A stretch of 40,905 nt of DNA from NCBI GenBank assembly GCA_012839205.1, contig DUNT01000047.1, forward strand, positions 1 to 40,905, given 5' to 3'. Position numbers and translations under genes: made by a program. Below are positions 32,852 to 40,905 of the stretch, piece by piece (within the stretch, counting starts at the first letter, position 1; each line of letters begins with the position of its first letter). The notes beneath the pieces were generated by a model. That model was given only the letters and a program-made list of their open reading frames with translations. It was not told the DNA's origin and made no database searches. This DNA comes from Clostridiaceae bacterium. Its GTDB lineage: Bacteria > Bacillota > Clostridia > DSM-8532.

Positions 32852-33841
32852 ATGAGTTTTTGGGATAACAGAAATGTTTTTTTGACAGGCTGTACAGGCT
32901 TTTTGGGAAGTTATGTGGCAAAAGAACTGGTCAACCAGGGAGCAAATGTTACCGGTCTTGTAAGGGACATCGTGCCACAATCAAATCTATATAAAGGGCA
33001 AGAGTATAAAAGAATCAATCTGGTTTCAGGCGCAGTTGAAGATGAACCCCTGTTGGAGCGGATACTGGGTGAATATGAAATTGATACGGTGTTCCATATA
33101 GCAGCCCAGGCCATTGTGGGAATAGCCAACAGAAACCCGTTGTCAACCTTTGAAACCAATATAAGGGGGACATATAACCTTTTAGAGGCTGCAAGGAGAA
33201 GCCCGCTTGTGAAAAGGATTGTAGTTGCGTCAAGCGACAAAGCATACGGGGATCAGACTCAGCTTCCCTACCATGAGGATATGCCCCTTAAAGGCAGCCA
33301 CCCCTATGATGTATCAAAAAGCTGCACCGATTTAATCGCTCAAGCGTATCATAAAACATATGGGCTTCCCGTATGTATCACCCGCTGCGGGAATCTTTAC
33401 GGAGGGGGAGACCTTAATTTTAACAGGATTATTCCACAGACAATAAAAAGTGTACTAAGAGGAGAAAAACCTGTTATACGAAGTGACGGAAAATCCATAA
33501 GGGATTATTTTTATGTTGAGGATGCGGTAAAGGCTTATTTGATTTTGGCTGAAAAGATGATTGATTTAAGGCTGGAGGGGCAGGCATTTAATTTCAGTAA
33601 CGAAATTCAGCTTACGGTACTGGAACTTGTTAATAAAATACTTGCATTGATGAAATCAGACCTGACTCCTGTTATTTTAAATCAAGGGAGCAACGAGATA
33701 GTCCACCAATATCTCTCGGCTGAAAAAGCCAGGGAGGTTTTAGGCTGGAAACCCTCATTTACAATAGATGAGGGATTAATCAGAACGATAAACTGGTACA
33801 GAGAATTTTTGGGGAAGGATGCAAGAAGAAGTGAAGGCTAG
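32852..33841 (+). CDS. rfbG: SDR-type NDP-sugar dehydratase/epimerase, RfbG-like
   Basis: An extended short-chain dehydrogenase acting on the nucleotide sugar made by the preceding gene, most likely a CDP-glucose 4,6-dehydratase. The 329-aa protein has the NAD loop TGCTGFLG (12-19), the active-site SSDKAYG (127-133) and the Tyr152/Lys156 pair in YDVSKS. SSDKAYG with [13 protein letters not shown] is typical of the RfbG group. Four nt separate it from the nucleotidyltransferase. It is shorter than classical RfbG by about 30 residues, so another 4,6-dehydratase or epimerase role is possible. Confidence 0.82.
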   Translation: MSFWDNRNVFLTGCTGFLGSYVAKELVNQGANVTGLVRDIVPQSNLYKGQEYKRINLVSGAVEDEPLLERILGEYEIDTVFHIAAQAIVGIANRNPLSTFETNIRGTYNLLEAARRSPLVKRIVVASSDKAYGDQTQLPYHEDMPLKGSHPYDVSKSCTDLIAQAYHKTYGLPVCITRCGNLYGGGDLNFNRIIPQTIKSVLRGEKPVIRSDGKSIRDYFYVEDAVKAYLILAEKMIDLRLEGQAFNFSNEIQLTVLELVNKILALMKSDLTPVILNQGSNEIVHQYLSAEKAREVLGWKPSFTIDEGLIRTINWYREFLGKDARRSEG

Positions 33842-35039
33842 TATTATCATACCATCCTATAATGCCAGCGAAAGGCTTTACCTGAATCTGACGGCATTAA
33901 ACTGTCAGAGCTATGAAGGTCATGATGTAGAGGTTGTGGTTATTGATAACGGCTCTTCTGATAATACCATGGAGATGGTGGAGGGTTTTAAACTTAAGTA
34001 TCCTGTGAAAATTGTTCGGATAGATAAAAACAAAGGAATCGCATATGGAAGAAATGAGGGGATACTAAACTCAGAAGGCGAAATCCTTATTTTCCACGAC
34101 AGCGATATGATTGCGTCAAAGGATTTTATAAGACATCACCTTGATGCCCATAATAAACCTGATACGGTGGTATGCGGGCTGTTCTGGAAAAGAATTTTTA
34201 CATATTATTATAAAAATTTTTCAGATTATCAGGTTCTTAATTTTGAAAAAATCCGGGAGAAACTTGGTCTTCAACGACTATCCCTGTATTGGGACGGTTA
34301 TCCTCTTATCAATGAAGAATTGATAAAAAATGAAGGATTGTTGCCTTATAGCTTTGATCTTGATTTTGACTTTATTAATGATTTAAAAGAAATCATCAGG
34401 CAATTTGGGCGGGATTTTACTGATTATTATTTACCCTGGCGGTTTTGCATAACAAACAATCTTTCGGTTGAGCGTCAAAAGGTTATAGATGTGGGTATGT
34501 TTGACAGCAATATAGTCCGCTATGGTTATGAGGACTATGATTTGGGGGTAAGGTTATATAAATCCGGGTGCAGATTTGTAATGGCAGATCACATACTGAG
34601 TTTTCATCAGGAACATCCGGCCAATTACCGATCTGACGATCTGGTTGTAAACATTAATTTTATGTGTGATAAGTACAACAATATATATTTTATTGATGTT
34701 CCCCTGGTGTGTATTAGTGATAATCTTCATCTTAACAGTGCTGACCTTAACGGTATTGTCAAAGATATATATCAACTAATCACAAATACCGACTATCACG
34801 ATATATTACAGCTATTCCTGAATGTTTTGCAGGTAATCAGAAGAAGACTTTTTTCTCCTTTGGAAGACAACGGGAAAGAAGTTTTTTTAAGCATTATAAA
34901 TAGATTGGACTATTATGTAAAGAAAATTCTTAAAATTGAGAATAAAGAAGGTGTGAATTACTTTATCAAAGGATTATCGATATTATTTAAACACGCATTT
35001 AACCTTGATTTTGAGAGGTTGCTAGAGGTGAATCGATAG
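33819..35039 (+). CDS. Family 2 glycosyltransferase
   Basis: A GT-A fold inverting glycosyltransferase. The 406-aa protein opens with [28 protein letters not shown], then [10 protein letters not shown], and the metal-binding DSD at residues 94-96 (IFHDSDMIA). The acceptor-side part includes [15 protein letters not shown], a typical ED-motif. The last 120 residues are extra helical sequence with no recognised domain and no membrane segment. ATG 33819 overlaps the previous gene by 23 nt, behind GGGGAAGG; GTG 33831 is another possible start. The donor is probably the sugar made by the two genes before it. Confidence 0.9.
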   Translation: MQEEVKASIIIPSYNASERLYLNLTALNCQSYEGHDVEVVVIDNGSSDNTMEMVEGFKLKYPVKIVRIDKNKGIAYGRNEGILNSEGEILIFHDSDMIASKDFIRHHLDAHNKPDTVVCGLFWKRIFTYYYKNFSDYQVLNFEKIREKLGLQRLSLYWDGYPLINEELIKNEGLLPYSFDLDFDFINDLKEIIRQFGRDFTDYYLPWRFCITNNLSVERQKVIDVGMFDSNIVRYGYEDYDLGVRLYKSGCRFVMADHILSFHQEHPANYRSDDLVVNINFMCDKYNNIYFIDVPLVCISDNLHLNSADLNGIVKDIYQLITNTDYHDILQLFLNVLQVIRRRLFSPLEDNGKEVFLSIINRLDYYVKKILKIENKEGVNYFIKGLSILFKHAFNLDFERLLEVNR

Positions 35040-35055
35040 GAAAGGAGAGGTAATT

Positions 35056-35988
35056 ATGAGTAAGTATCATTTTTCGACAGTGGTTTCACAAGGCCATTTA
35101 TTTAAATATCTTGCAATGGTTTCTTCGCTCCGGGCTAATTACAATGATTTTAAGATTTATACTCTTTGTGCCAACGATATAGTATGGCATATTTTAAATA
35201 AAATAAATATTGAAGAAATAGTACCGGTAATGCTGAAAAATGTCGAGAGTGATATGCTGATAAGAGCTAAAAACGAAAGACCATTTCAGGCTTTTTGCTG
35301 GACATTGAAGCCTGTATTTTTGCATTATGTTATGGAGAAATACCCCGACTGTAAATATTTTGCGCATCTTGATGCAGACCTTTTCTTTTTTTCCAGTCCA
35401 GACAATATATTTCTGGAGAACCCGTCGGCATCATTGTTTTTAACCCACCATAGAAATTCCAGGGACTTTCTTAAGTATTATGGCTCCACCGGTGTATTTA
35501 ACACCGGCTTTGTAGGGTGCAAAAATGACGCAAATGCCATGGATGCCATAACTAAATGGAAAACCCAGTGCATATTATATTGTCCTGTTAAAGAAGACAA
35601 GGCAAGGAAAATATTTGGGGACCAAAGATATGTGGAAAGCTGGCCGGAAGAATTCCGGGGTGTTCATGTGGTAAGAAGCAAGGGAGCCAACACTGCGCTT
35701 TGGAATGTTCAAAACTATACTGTCGCCGTAAAAGAAGGAAAAGTATATGTTGATGACGATCCTTTAATTTTCTATCATTTTTCGGGGATGACAATAATAA
35801 GCCGGAATGAGTTTAACCTCAACTGGTATTACCATATTGACGACAAAGGGGTATTGGAATATATCTACAAACCCTATATAAATACACTGGTGCATATAAT
35901 GAATGAAATGCATCGCCATTTTCCATGGTTTATTGCTGGTTTTCTTCCCAAAGAATGTACACCCGACACTCATTATTATGTTGTATAG
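35056..35988 (+). CDS. Putative GT-A glycosyltransferase
   Basis: The 310-aa protein resembles GT8-like transferases: FSTVVSQGHLFKYLAMVSSLRANYNDFKIYTLC near the start and a metal-binding DAD at residues 106-108 (FAHLDADLFFF). FNTGFVGC and FGDQRYVESWP also fit, the latter a D-Q pair usual in this fold. Conserved IFYHFSGMT is near the end. No membrane segment. GGAGAGG precedes the ATG by 8 nt. It closes the glycan cluster and meets the citrate synthase gene tail to tail with 27 nt and no visible hairpin. Sugar and acceptor are unknown. Confidence 0.78.
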   Translation: MSKYHFSTVVSQGHLFKYLAMVSSLRANYNDFKIYTLCANDIVWHILNKINIEEIVPVMLKNVESDMLIRAKNERPFQAFCWTLKPVFLHYVMEKYPDCKYFAHLDADLFFFSSPDNIFLENPSASLFLTHHRNSRDFLKYYGSTGVFNTGFVGCKNDANAMDAITKWKTQCILYCPVKEDKARKIFGDQRYVESWPEEFRGVHVVRSKGANTALWNVQNYTVAVKEGKVYVDDDPLIFYHFSGMTIISRNEFNLNWYYHIDDKGVLEYIYKPYINTLVHIMNEMHRHFPWFIAGFLPKECTPDTHYYVV

Positions 35989-36015
35989 GGCAAAGGATAT
36001 ATAATAAGATTCCTC

Positions 36016-37374
36016 CTACCTTTCATCCATGGGAACGTATTCTCTGCGAGGTGCTATACTCATATAAGCAGGACGGATAATTTTTCCGCTGTTGACTATT
36101 TCCTCAACACGGTGGGCGCTCCAGCCTGCTATTCTGGAAACAGCAAAGATTGGGGTAAACAGTTCAACGGGGATTTCCAGCATACGATAAACAAAACCTG
36201 AATAAAAATCAATATTTGGACTGACACCTTTATATATTTTTCTGGCTTTGCTTATTACAGCAGGAGCTAAAGTCTCTATTTTTGAATAGAGCATGAACTC
36301 ATCCTTTAATCCTTTTTGCTCAGCAAGCTGCCCTACATAATTCTTAAATATTTCGGCTCTCGGGTCAGAAAGTGAATATACAGCATGCCCCATACCGTAA
36401 ATGAGTCCTGAACGGTCAAAAGCCTCCTTGTTCAGCAGCTTATTAAGATATGCCTCAATTTCTTCATTATCTTCCCAATCTTTTACTTCCTTTTTAATCT
36501 CTTCGATCATTTGAACTACTTTTAAGTTAGCCCCGCCGTGTCGTGGCCCTTTTAATGCCCCTAAAGCGGCCGCTATTGCCGAATAAGTATCTGTACCTGT
36601 GGAAGTAACCACATGAGTTGTAAAACTGGAGTTATTTCCTCCGCCATGTTCTGCATGAAGGACCAGTGCAAGATCTAGCAGAACAGCCTCCAGACGGGTA
36701 AAACGGCTGTCAGGTCTTAACATGTGCAGGATATTCTCAGCTGTGCTCAGCTCAGGCAGGGGACTGTGAATAATGAGACTCTTTTTTCCGTGGTAATGGG
36801 TGTATGCCTGATAGCCGTACACTGCTAGCAGAGGGAAATATGCAATCATCTGCAGGCATTGCCTTAAAACATTTTGAACCGAAGTATCGTCAGCATTATC
36901 ATCGAAGCTGTATAATGCCAATACTGACCTTGAAAGAACGTTCATCATGTCTTTTGCGGGGGCTTTCATAATCATGTCCCGGGTAAAATCAACAGGAAGT
37001 TGTCTGTATTGACTAAGATTTGTCTCAAACTCTTTCAGGGATTTTTTATCAGGCAATTCTCCAAAAAGGAGCAGGTAACAGATTTCCTCATAACCAAACC
37101 GGTTCTCTTTTAAAAAACCTTGTACGATATCCTTAATATTATACCCTCTATAAAAGAGCTTGCCACGGCAAGGCACCATTTTGCCGCCTTCAGTATTATA
37201 GCCATGTATTTCACCGATTTCTGTAAGTCCTGTAAGAACGCCTTTACCGCTTATATCCCGCAAACCCCTTTTTACATCGTACTTGTTATAAAGCTCCGGG
37301 TTTATTGTGCTGCTTTTAACAGCCATATCTGTTAATGGAATCAGCCAGTCATTGTTAAAGCTGCTTAAGTCCAT
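36016..37374 (-). CDS. Citrate synthase
   Basis: Condenses oxaloacetate with acetyl-CoA to citrate, feeding 2-oxoglutarate and hence glutamate synthesis. The 452-aa protein shows LTEIGEIHGYN, RGYNIKDIV, LHAEHGGGNNSSFTTHVV with active-site His, LKGPRHGGAN with the next His, and GMGHAVYSLSDPRAEIF followed by SGFVYRMLEIPVELFTPIFA. This is the Si-type enzyme fold, not the Re-type homocitrate synthase-like enzyme of some clostridia. AGGAGGT lies 8 nt before the start at 37374; an extension to 37506 is rejected as it is rich in Ile/Leu/Tyr without homology. 2-methylcitrate activity cannot be excluded. Confidence 0.93.
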   Translation of the reverse strand: MDLSSFNNDWLIPLTDMAVKSSTINPELYNKYDVKRGLRDISGKGVLTGLTEIGEIHGYNTEGGKMVPCRGKLFYRGYNIKDIVQGFLKENRFGYEEICYLLLFGELPDKKSLKEFETNLSQYRQLPVDFTRDMIMKAPAKDMMNVLSRSVLALYSFDDNADDTSVQNVLRQCLQMIAYFPLLAVYGYQAYTHYHGKKSLIIHSPLPELSTAENILHMLRPDSRFTRLEAVLLDLALVLHAEHGGGNNSSFTTHVVTSTGTDTYSAIAAALGALKGPRHGGANLKVVQMIEEIKKEVKDWEDNEEIEAYLNKLLNKEAFDRSGLIYGMGHAVYSLSDPRAEIFKNYVGQLAEQKGLKDEFMLYSKIETLAPAVISKARKIYKGVSPNIDFYSGFVYRMLEIPVELFTPIFAVSRIAGWSAHRVEEIVNSGKIIRPAYMSIAPRREYVPMDER

Positions 37375-37410
37375 AGGAAAATACCTCCTGAGTAAAGTGA
37401 ATATTATACT

Positions 37411-37438
37411 ATTATACATTATTTTCCGCAGCTTTAAA
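37411..37438 (-). promoter_or_regulatory. Promoter of the citrate synthase gene
   Basis: On the minus strand TTTAAA (37438-37433), 16 nt, TATAAT (37416-37411). A second TATAAT-like hexamer lies 9 nt further downstream. The leader is about 30 nt. Confidence 0.5.
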
Positions 37439-37442
37439 GCTG
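37429..37442. promoter_or_regulatory. Palindrome CAGCTTTAAAGCTG over the citrate synthase -35
   Basis: A perfect 14-bp palindrome centred on the -35 hexamer, a natural place for a repressor. The regulator is unknown; it does not resemble a CcpA cre site. Confidence 0.4.
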
Positions 37443-37584
37443 AGCTTAAAGTACAGCTGTTATTGTATTCAATTTTTTCTAAAAAATATACTATATATAT
37501 TAACAATTTTTTTAGGGTTGTTTACTTTGTTATTCTCTCTTTGGTTGTGGGTACTATTATATTATAAGAATGGGAGATGATACT

Positions 37585-37761
37585 ATGGATGTTGCAGCGG
37601 TATCTGTATTAATGAAACAAGAAAAACTTATACAGCAAGTTGGTGTATCTGTTATGAAAAAGGCCATGTCAAGTGATGAAATAAACGTAGAAGCATTAAT
37701 ACAAATGATGGAACAAAGCGTTCAGCCATATTTAGGTCAGAGTATTGACATTAAACTTTAA
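37585..37761 (+). CDS. YjfB family small protein
   Basis: A 58-aa protein of the YjfB family (MDVAAVSVLMKQEKLIQQVGVSVMKKAM). YjfB in Bacillus belongs to the motility (SigD) regulon and its function is unknown. ATG 37585 is chosen because GGGAG is about 10 nt upstream; ATG 37570 would place the ribosome site inside the gene. I see no SigD site here. It has its own terminator and is transcribed away from citrate synthase. Confidence 0.85.
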   Translation: MDVAAVSVLMKQEKLIQQVGVSVMKKAMSSDEINVEALIQMMEQSVQPYLGQSIDIKL

Positions 37762-37771
37762 TTAACTATAA

Positions 37772-37799
37772 AATACCGGGAAATTTCCCGGTATTTTTT
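37772..37799 (+). terminator. Rho-independent terminator of the yjfB-like gene
   Basis: AATACCGGGAAA and TTTCCCGGTATT form a perfect palindrome (stem about 9-10 bp with a small A/T loop) followed by a run of six or more T. Confidence 0.88.
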
Positions 37800-37944
37800 A
37801 TGCGCAGTTTTGTTACTTTGTTACTGTGAAAAAGACAGAAATGTATTATAATAGCATAAAGTTTATAAGCAGGAGCCAACTCACTGAAACACCGCATGAA
37901 TTCAAAAGTACAAAAACTTTTTACTAAATGAAAAGGAGCCGGTT

Positions 37945-38610
37945 ATGAATTATATTATAACTTTTCTGGAAGGGATTATTGCATTTATTTCACCTTGTAT
38001 GCTTCCTTTATTGCCTATTTACGTTTCCTATTTTGCGGGAGGGGAAGAGAACAGAAAGAGGACAATAAAAAACGCAATAGGTTTTGTTCTTGGGTTTACG
38101 GTTGTGTTTGTATTGCTGGGTGCGTTTGCCGGGACCCTGGGTAGCATGCTTGTAAGGTATTCCAAATGGATCAATATTGTAGCTGGGGGTATCATCGTTG
38201 TTTTTGGCCTCATTTATATGGACGTAATAAGAATTTCCTTCTTAAAAAGAAACAGTGGTTTTGATTATAAGCAACAAGAGCCGGGAATCTTTTCATCAAT
38301 CCTGTTTGGAATTATATTTTCAATAGGGTGGACTCCTTGTGTCGGAGCGTTTTTAGGCTCTGCCCTTATGTTGGCAGCCACCTCCCAGGAAAGCTATAAA
38401 GGAGTTCTTATGCTTTTTAGTTTCTCAATGGGCCTGGGAATACCTTTTATTATTTCTGCAGTGATTTTGGATAAGTTGAAGGGTGTTTTTGATTTTATAA
38501 AGAGAAACTATAAAATAATAAATATTATCTCAGGGCTTTTACTTATAATACTTGGTATTGCCATGATGACAGGCTTACTGGGAAAACTGCTGGCTGTTTT
38601 TTCTTATTAG
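37945..38610 (+). CDS. ccdA: CcdA-type thiol:disulfide membrane protein
   Basis: CcdA carries electrons from cytoplasmic thioredoxin across the membrane to extracytoplasmic thioredoxin-like proteins. The 221-aa protein has six hydrophobic segments and the two redox cysteines in their usual places, Cys18 (FISPCMLPLLP) and Cys132 (GWTPCVGAFLGS). AAAGGAGCC precedes the ATG. Its partner TlpA-like gene starts 43 nt downstream. No cytochrome c genes are near, so the pair more likely serves general disulfide reduction or spore cortex functions (as CcdA with StoA) than haem attachment; that is inferred. Confidence 0.93.
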   Translation: MNYIITFLEGIIAFISPCMLPLLPIYVSYFAGGEENRKRTIKNAIGFVLGFTVVFVLLGAFAGTLGSMLVRYSKWINIVAGGIIVVFGLIYMDVIRISFLKRNSGFDYKQQEPGIFSSILFGIIFSIGWTPCVGAFLGSALMLAATSQESYKGVLMLFSFSMGLGIPFIISAVILDKLKGVFDFIKRNYKIINIISGLLLIILGIAMMTGLLGKLLAVFSY

Positions 38611-38653
38611 CAAATATTTTTTATTAAGACTTAAAACATAGGAGAGGTTATCC

Positions 38654-39370
38654 ATGAATCAAAAAATAAAAACTTTATCTTATATTGCAGGCTTTGTAGT
38701 ATTAATTCTGGCAGCGGTTTTTGGCTATAATTATCTAACCGGGAGGTATAATGCACCAAACCCACTTGATTTGCCATCTAAAACAAACTCTCAGACATCT
38801 GTAGCCGATACGCAAAGTCCGAATCCGTCTACGTCCGGCAAAGAGCAAGAATCGGAAGTTCCGTCCGAAGGCGGGAGCAACCAAGAAAAACAGGAACCAC
38901 AAGAGGAAGATCCTCAAGGGAAACAGGATGCGCAAGAGGAGGAGCCTCTGGAGGCCCTGGACTTTACTATGCAGGATTATGACGGAAACGAGGTAAAATT
39001 CTCAGATTATATAGGGACTCCGATAGTTCTCAACTTCTGGGCTTCCTGGTGCCCACCTTGCAGAAATGAAATGCCTCACTTTAACAAGGTATCAGAGGAA
39101 TATCCTAAAGATGAGCTGCTTTTTCTGATGATAGATATGGTGGACGGAGTAAGCGAAACAGTAGATAAGGGAAAGAAGTATGTGGAGGGTAAAGGATATA
39201 CATTTGACGTTTTCTTTGATACTGAGCATGATGCCAGGATAAAGTATGGCATCCGGTCATTGCCCACCACATTATTTATTGATAAAAATGGACATATTGT
39301 CGGGGCTGCCGAGGGAGGCATTGATGAAAAAACTCTGAGGTACGGTGTATCGCTGATTTTAGACCAATAA
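38654..39370 (+). CDS. Membrane-anchored TlpA/ResA-like thioredoxin
   Basis: An extracytoplasmic thiol-disulfide reductase kept reduced by CcdA. The 238-aa protein has an uncleaved N-terminal anchor (about residues 7-27). A linker of about 65 residues (33-98) rich in Q, E, S and P spans the wall region. The thioredoxin domain (100-238) has the active site WASWCPPC (Cys133, Cys136) and the cis-proline in SLPTTLFID. GGAGAGG precedes the ATG. Gene order CcdA-TlpA is a known functional pair. It may equal ResA or StoA; the sequence alone does not decide. Confidence 0.92.
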   Translation: MNQKIKTLSYIAGFVVLILAAVFGYNYLTGRYNAPNPLDLPSKTNSQTSVADTQSPNPSTSGKEQESEVPSEGGSNQEKQEPQEEDPQGKQDAQEEEPLEALDFTMQDYDGNEVKFSDYIGTPIVLNFWASWCPPCRNEMPHFNKVSEEYPKDELLFLMIDMVDGVSETVDKGKKYVEGKGYTFDVFFDTEHDARIKYGIRSLPTTLFIDKNGHIVGAAEGGIDEKTLRYGVSLILDQ

Positions 39371-39371
39371 C

Positions 39372-39397
39372 AAAAAAGGGGGTTGTAACCCCCCTTT
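39372..39397. terminator. Bidirectional terminator between tlpA and the DUF362 gene
   Basis: Stem GGGGGTT/AACCCCC with a 2-nt centre (so a small loop), flanked by A6 on the left and T3 on the right. On the minus strand the T6 run makes it a strong end for the DUF362 gene; it also lies directly after the tlpA stop. Confidence 0.8.
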
Positions 39398-39409
39398 GAT
39401 TCTTAATTA

Positions 39410-40498
39410 TTATTTAATAGTTATAAGCTCATAGTCCTGGCTTCCCAGCCCAACCTTTTCAAGGGCTTCCAGTTGAATATACGGGTCTTTTCCGTGGAGC
39501 TGCTGAAACAAATGGCCTTCTCCTGTAAGTTCCCAGCCCTGAGGCACTCCAACCGGGATAAGATCCTCAACTTTGATAGCATCAAGACTTGCCCGTTCAA
39601 TGGCTACCATATCATCACTTGCCATGATACCTATGTCCGGAACCAATGCGGGAGTGGTAAGCCCCCAACAATCGCAAATGGCAGTTATTGCAGTGAGAAC
39701 GTTAATGTAGTATACACTGCCAGGCTCAAAAGTATCTAAAACAGTTTTCGTACAAATTGCCATTCCCATCTGAAAATCTGTATAGTTATGTGAATCCAAT
39801 GTAATGGCATTAACGGGACAAATCTTTACACAGTGCTGACAAAGGGTACAGTTGTGATAATTAACCATATAATTATCTTCTTCGTCGAAACTGTTGGCAT
39901 TGTGGTTACAGGAATTGATACATTTTTCGCAATATGTACATTTATCCTTAGACCATACAAGACCGCCTTCCAAACCATGTATTTCGCGGCGTGTCCTGTC
40001 AGTGACACAGCCCATTGCAATATTTTTGCATGCGCCACCGTAGCCGCAGGAGCCATGGCCTTTTACATGTGAAAAATCGATCATCATATCAGCATCATGG
40101 ATAAGCCCTGCAATATCAACATGTTTGAAGGATTTGAAATCAACTTCTTTAGTATAGTAATACTTGCCGAAGTAACCGCAGTTATCCAAAACAGGGCAAC
40201 CCAGGTTGCTTTCGGTATAACCGCGCCTTTCCGGATGCCGTCTGTAAACATAATGGTCTGTAATAAAACAGTCTCCCTTATTACTTTTAATGAAATCAAC
40301 CAGTTTACGCACAAAAACCGGTGGAATGGTGGAATAGTTCACCCCATCTCCCACATGCATTTTTATTGCTACGGTCTTACCATTTACTTTTTCTGCAAGG
40401 CCGCTTTTTTGAAGTATGCGTGTAAATTTTTCAGGCAGGGTCTGGGATGCTTCATAACGTGAATAAGCCATCGGGGCGAATAATACTTTTGCTGCCAT
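39410..40498 (-). CDS. DUF362 protein with two ferredoxin clusters
   Basis: The 362-aa protein joins a DUF362 domain with a ferredoxin module: two CxxCxxCxxxC motifs, CTYCEKCINSC and CTLCQHCVKICP, lie near residues 187-230 and should bind two [4Fe-4S] clusters. The N-terminal DUF362 part contains AIKMHVGDGVNYSTIPP, ITDHYVYRRHPERRGYTESN and FSHVKGHGSCGYGGACKNIAMG. The role of DUF362 is not established; such proteins are common in anaerobes and thought to act in electron transfer or metal handling. GGAGGAT precedes the ATG. Its likely promoter lies in the repeat copy at 40556. Confidence 0.88.
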   Translation of the reverse strand: MAAKVLFAPMAYSRYEASQTLPEKFTRILQKSGLAEKVNGKTVAIKMHVGDGVNYSTIPPVFVRKLVDFIKSNKGDCFITDHYVYRRHPERRGYTESNLGCPVLDNCGYFGKYYYTKEVDFKSFKHVDIAGLIHDADMMIDFSHVKGHGSCGYGGACKNIAMGCVTDRTRREIHGLEGGLVWSKDKCTYCEKCINSCNHNANSFDEEDNYMVNYHNCTLCQHCVKICPVNAITLDSHNYTDFQMGMAICTKTVLDTFEPGSVYYINVLTAITAICDCWGLTTPALVPDIGIMASDDMVAIERASLDAIKVEDLIPVGVPQGWELTGEGHLFQQLHGKDPYIQLEALEKVGLGSQDYELITIK

Positions 40499-40555
40499 AA
40501 TATCCTCCTTAGTTGCATTGGTAAATCAAATTTAAACAAATTAACACCACTATCG

Positions 40556-40803
40556 CAATAATATAATAATATCATAAGTTCAGTAAAGCAATTTATTGCT
40601 TTAAGCAGTCGTCAGACGGCGCTACCGCATGTTGTGCAGGCGGTAGTTGCTTAATGATTCAATGCTCCCGGGTACCTTATTATGATTTTGAGTCCCTATG
40701 TCATTCTGAGCGTCAGCGAAGAATCTTATGCGTTAACATGTAAGATCCTTCGACTCCGCTGCGCTCGCTCAGGATGACATCTTCGGTAACGGGTGAGGTT
40801 ATT
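40556..40803 (-). repeat. Dispersed repeat copy E, inverted partner of copy B
   Basis: Read on the minus strand it follows copy B (5143-5363) from AATAACCTC through the arms and GTTAAC centre, GGGACTCAAAATCAT, GCATTGAATCATTAAGCA, to TAAAGCAATAAATTGCTTTA and GAACTTATGATATTAT. Compared with B it carries an extra hairpin CTACCGC/GCGGTAG (about 40622-40646) and CCGGGTACC. The 407-nt gap 40499-40905 contains only this element, the start of a second one and the DUF362 leader. Confidence 0.85.
40566..40574 (-). promoter_or_regulatory. Extended -10 promoter at the end of repeat E, reading into the DUF362 gene
   Basis: On the minus strand TGATATTAT fits an extended -10. It stands about 68 nt before the DUF362 start, at the same point in the element as the TGATATAAT of copy B before zapA. 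Confidence 0.45.
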
Positions 40804-40818
40804 ACGTAGTAACTAGGT

Positions 40819-40895
40819 TCCCGGGTACCCCAGCAGCAATCTTCAATTTCGCGCTGGGTGGGGTTCTTATTATATCATAAGTTAAGTAATGGCCT
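40819..40895 (-). repeat. Partial second element with the same promoter end
   Basis: On the minus strand the stretch contains TTACTTAACTTATGATATAAT (complement of 40869-40889), close to the end of copies B and E. A hairpin CCCAGC/GCTGGG and CCCGGGTACC follow towards copy E. It looks like a variant unit placed in the same direction next to copy E, cut off by or ending near the window edge. Confidence 0.55.
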
Positions 40896-40905
40896 TAGAT
40901 ATCAA

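Noticed and set aside
37375-37506. N-terminal extension of citrate synthase
   Set aside because: The 44 added residues cover the promoter and palindrome, have no homology, and AGGAGGT supports 37374.

Overview
The window looks like chromosomal core sequence from an anaerobic, spore-forming, low-GC Clostridia. The evidence is a sporulation sigma factor (SigH), a SpoVB-type flippase, promoter-like sites of the SigE and SigK classes, two perfect CtsR operators in front of hsp20, an NfnAB electron-bifurcating transhydrogenase, a butanol-type iron alcohol dehydrogenase and strong AGGAGG ribosome sites. I lean towards the cellulolytic cluster III clostridia (Ruminiclostridium/Acetivibrio-like); that is a judgement from gene content, not a database match. 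I found no rRNA, tRNA, transposase, prophage or CRISPR array.

Layout. 1-1.6 kb: argC (minus) with an ArgR-type operator laid over its promoter. 1.6-5.1 kb: a sugar-ABC ATPase, a P-loop/Asp23-like protein directly upstream of sigH, and a bacteriohemerythrin with one unusual iron ligand. 5.4-10.6 kb: a likely operon zapA, membrane protein, U32 peptidase/RlhA-like protein, dut and a PepT-like peptidase. 11.1-15.1 kb (minus): NADP-glutamate dehydrogenase and NfnAB, an NADPH supply and use pair. 15.4-18.9 kb: a two-domain lipoprotein, spoVB and hsp20. 19-21.7 kb: PHP phosphatase, prfA and a ZIP transporter. 21.7-26.3 kb: an OGG1-type glycosylase (minus), then FapA and a triple-GAF protein. 26.5-28.4 kb (minus): DUF951, and the DUF711 (PFL) and ACT pair. 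28.8-32 kb: a DUF3298 protein, a CYTH protein, a leaderless Cu/Zn superoxide dismutase and an iron alcohol dehydrogenase. 32-36 kb: a compact four-gene glycan cluster behind a SigK-like promoter. 36-40.5 kb: citrate synthase, YjfB, a CcdA/TlpA thiol redox pair and a DUF362 ferredoxin protein.

The most unusual structure is a dispersed family of non-coding repeats at five places (about 47-240, 5143-5363, 10655-11065, 26345-26529 and 40556-40895). Each is built from inverted arms of the type GTCATYCTGAGCG...CGAAGRATCTTA plus interchangeable side modules. Two copies, 35 kb apart and in opposite orientation, share about 220-245 bp. They end in the same extended -10 promoter (TGATATAAT or TGATATTAT), which points into the adjacent gene (zapA and the DUF362 gene), so the element may act as a portable promoter.

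Other points for a second look are the SigK-like promoter of the glycan cluster, the P-loop/Asp23 fusion beside SigH, the FapA/GAF pair with a degenerate cyclase-like tail, the hemerythrin His-to-Gln change and the roughly 200-nt gdhA leader.
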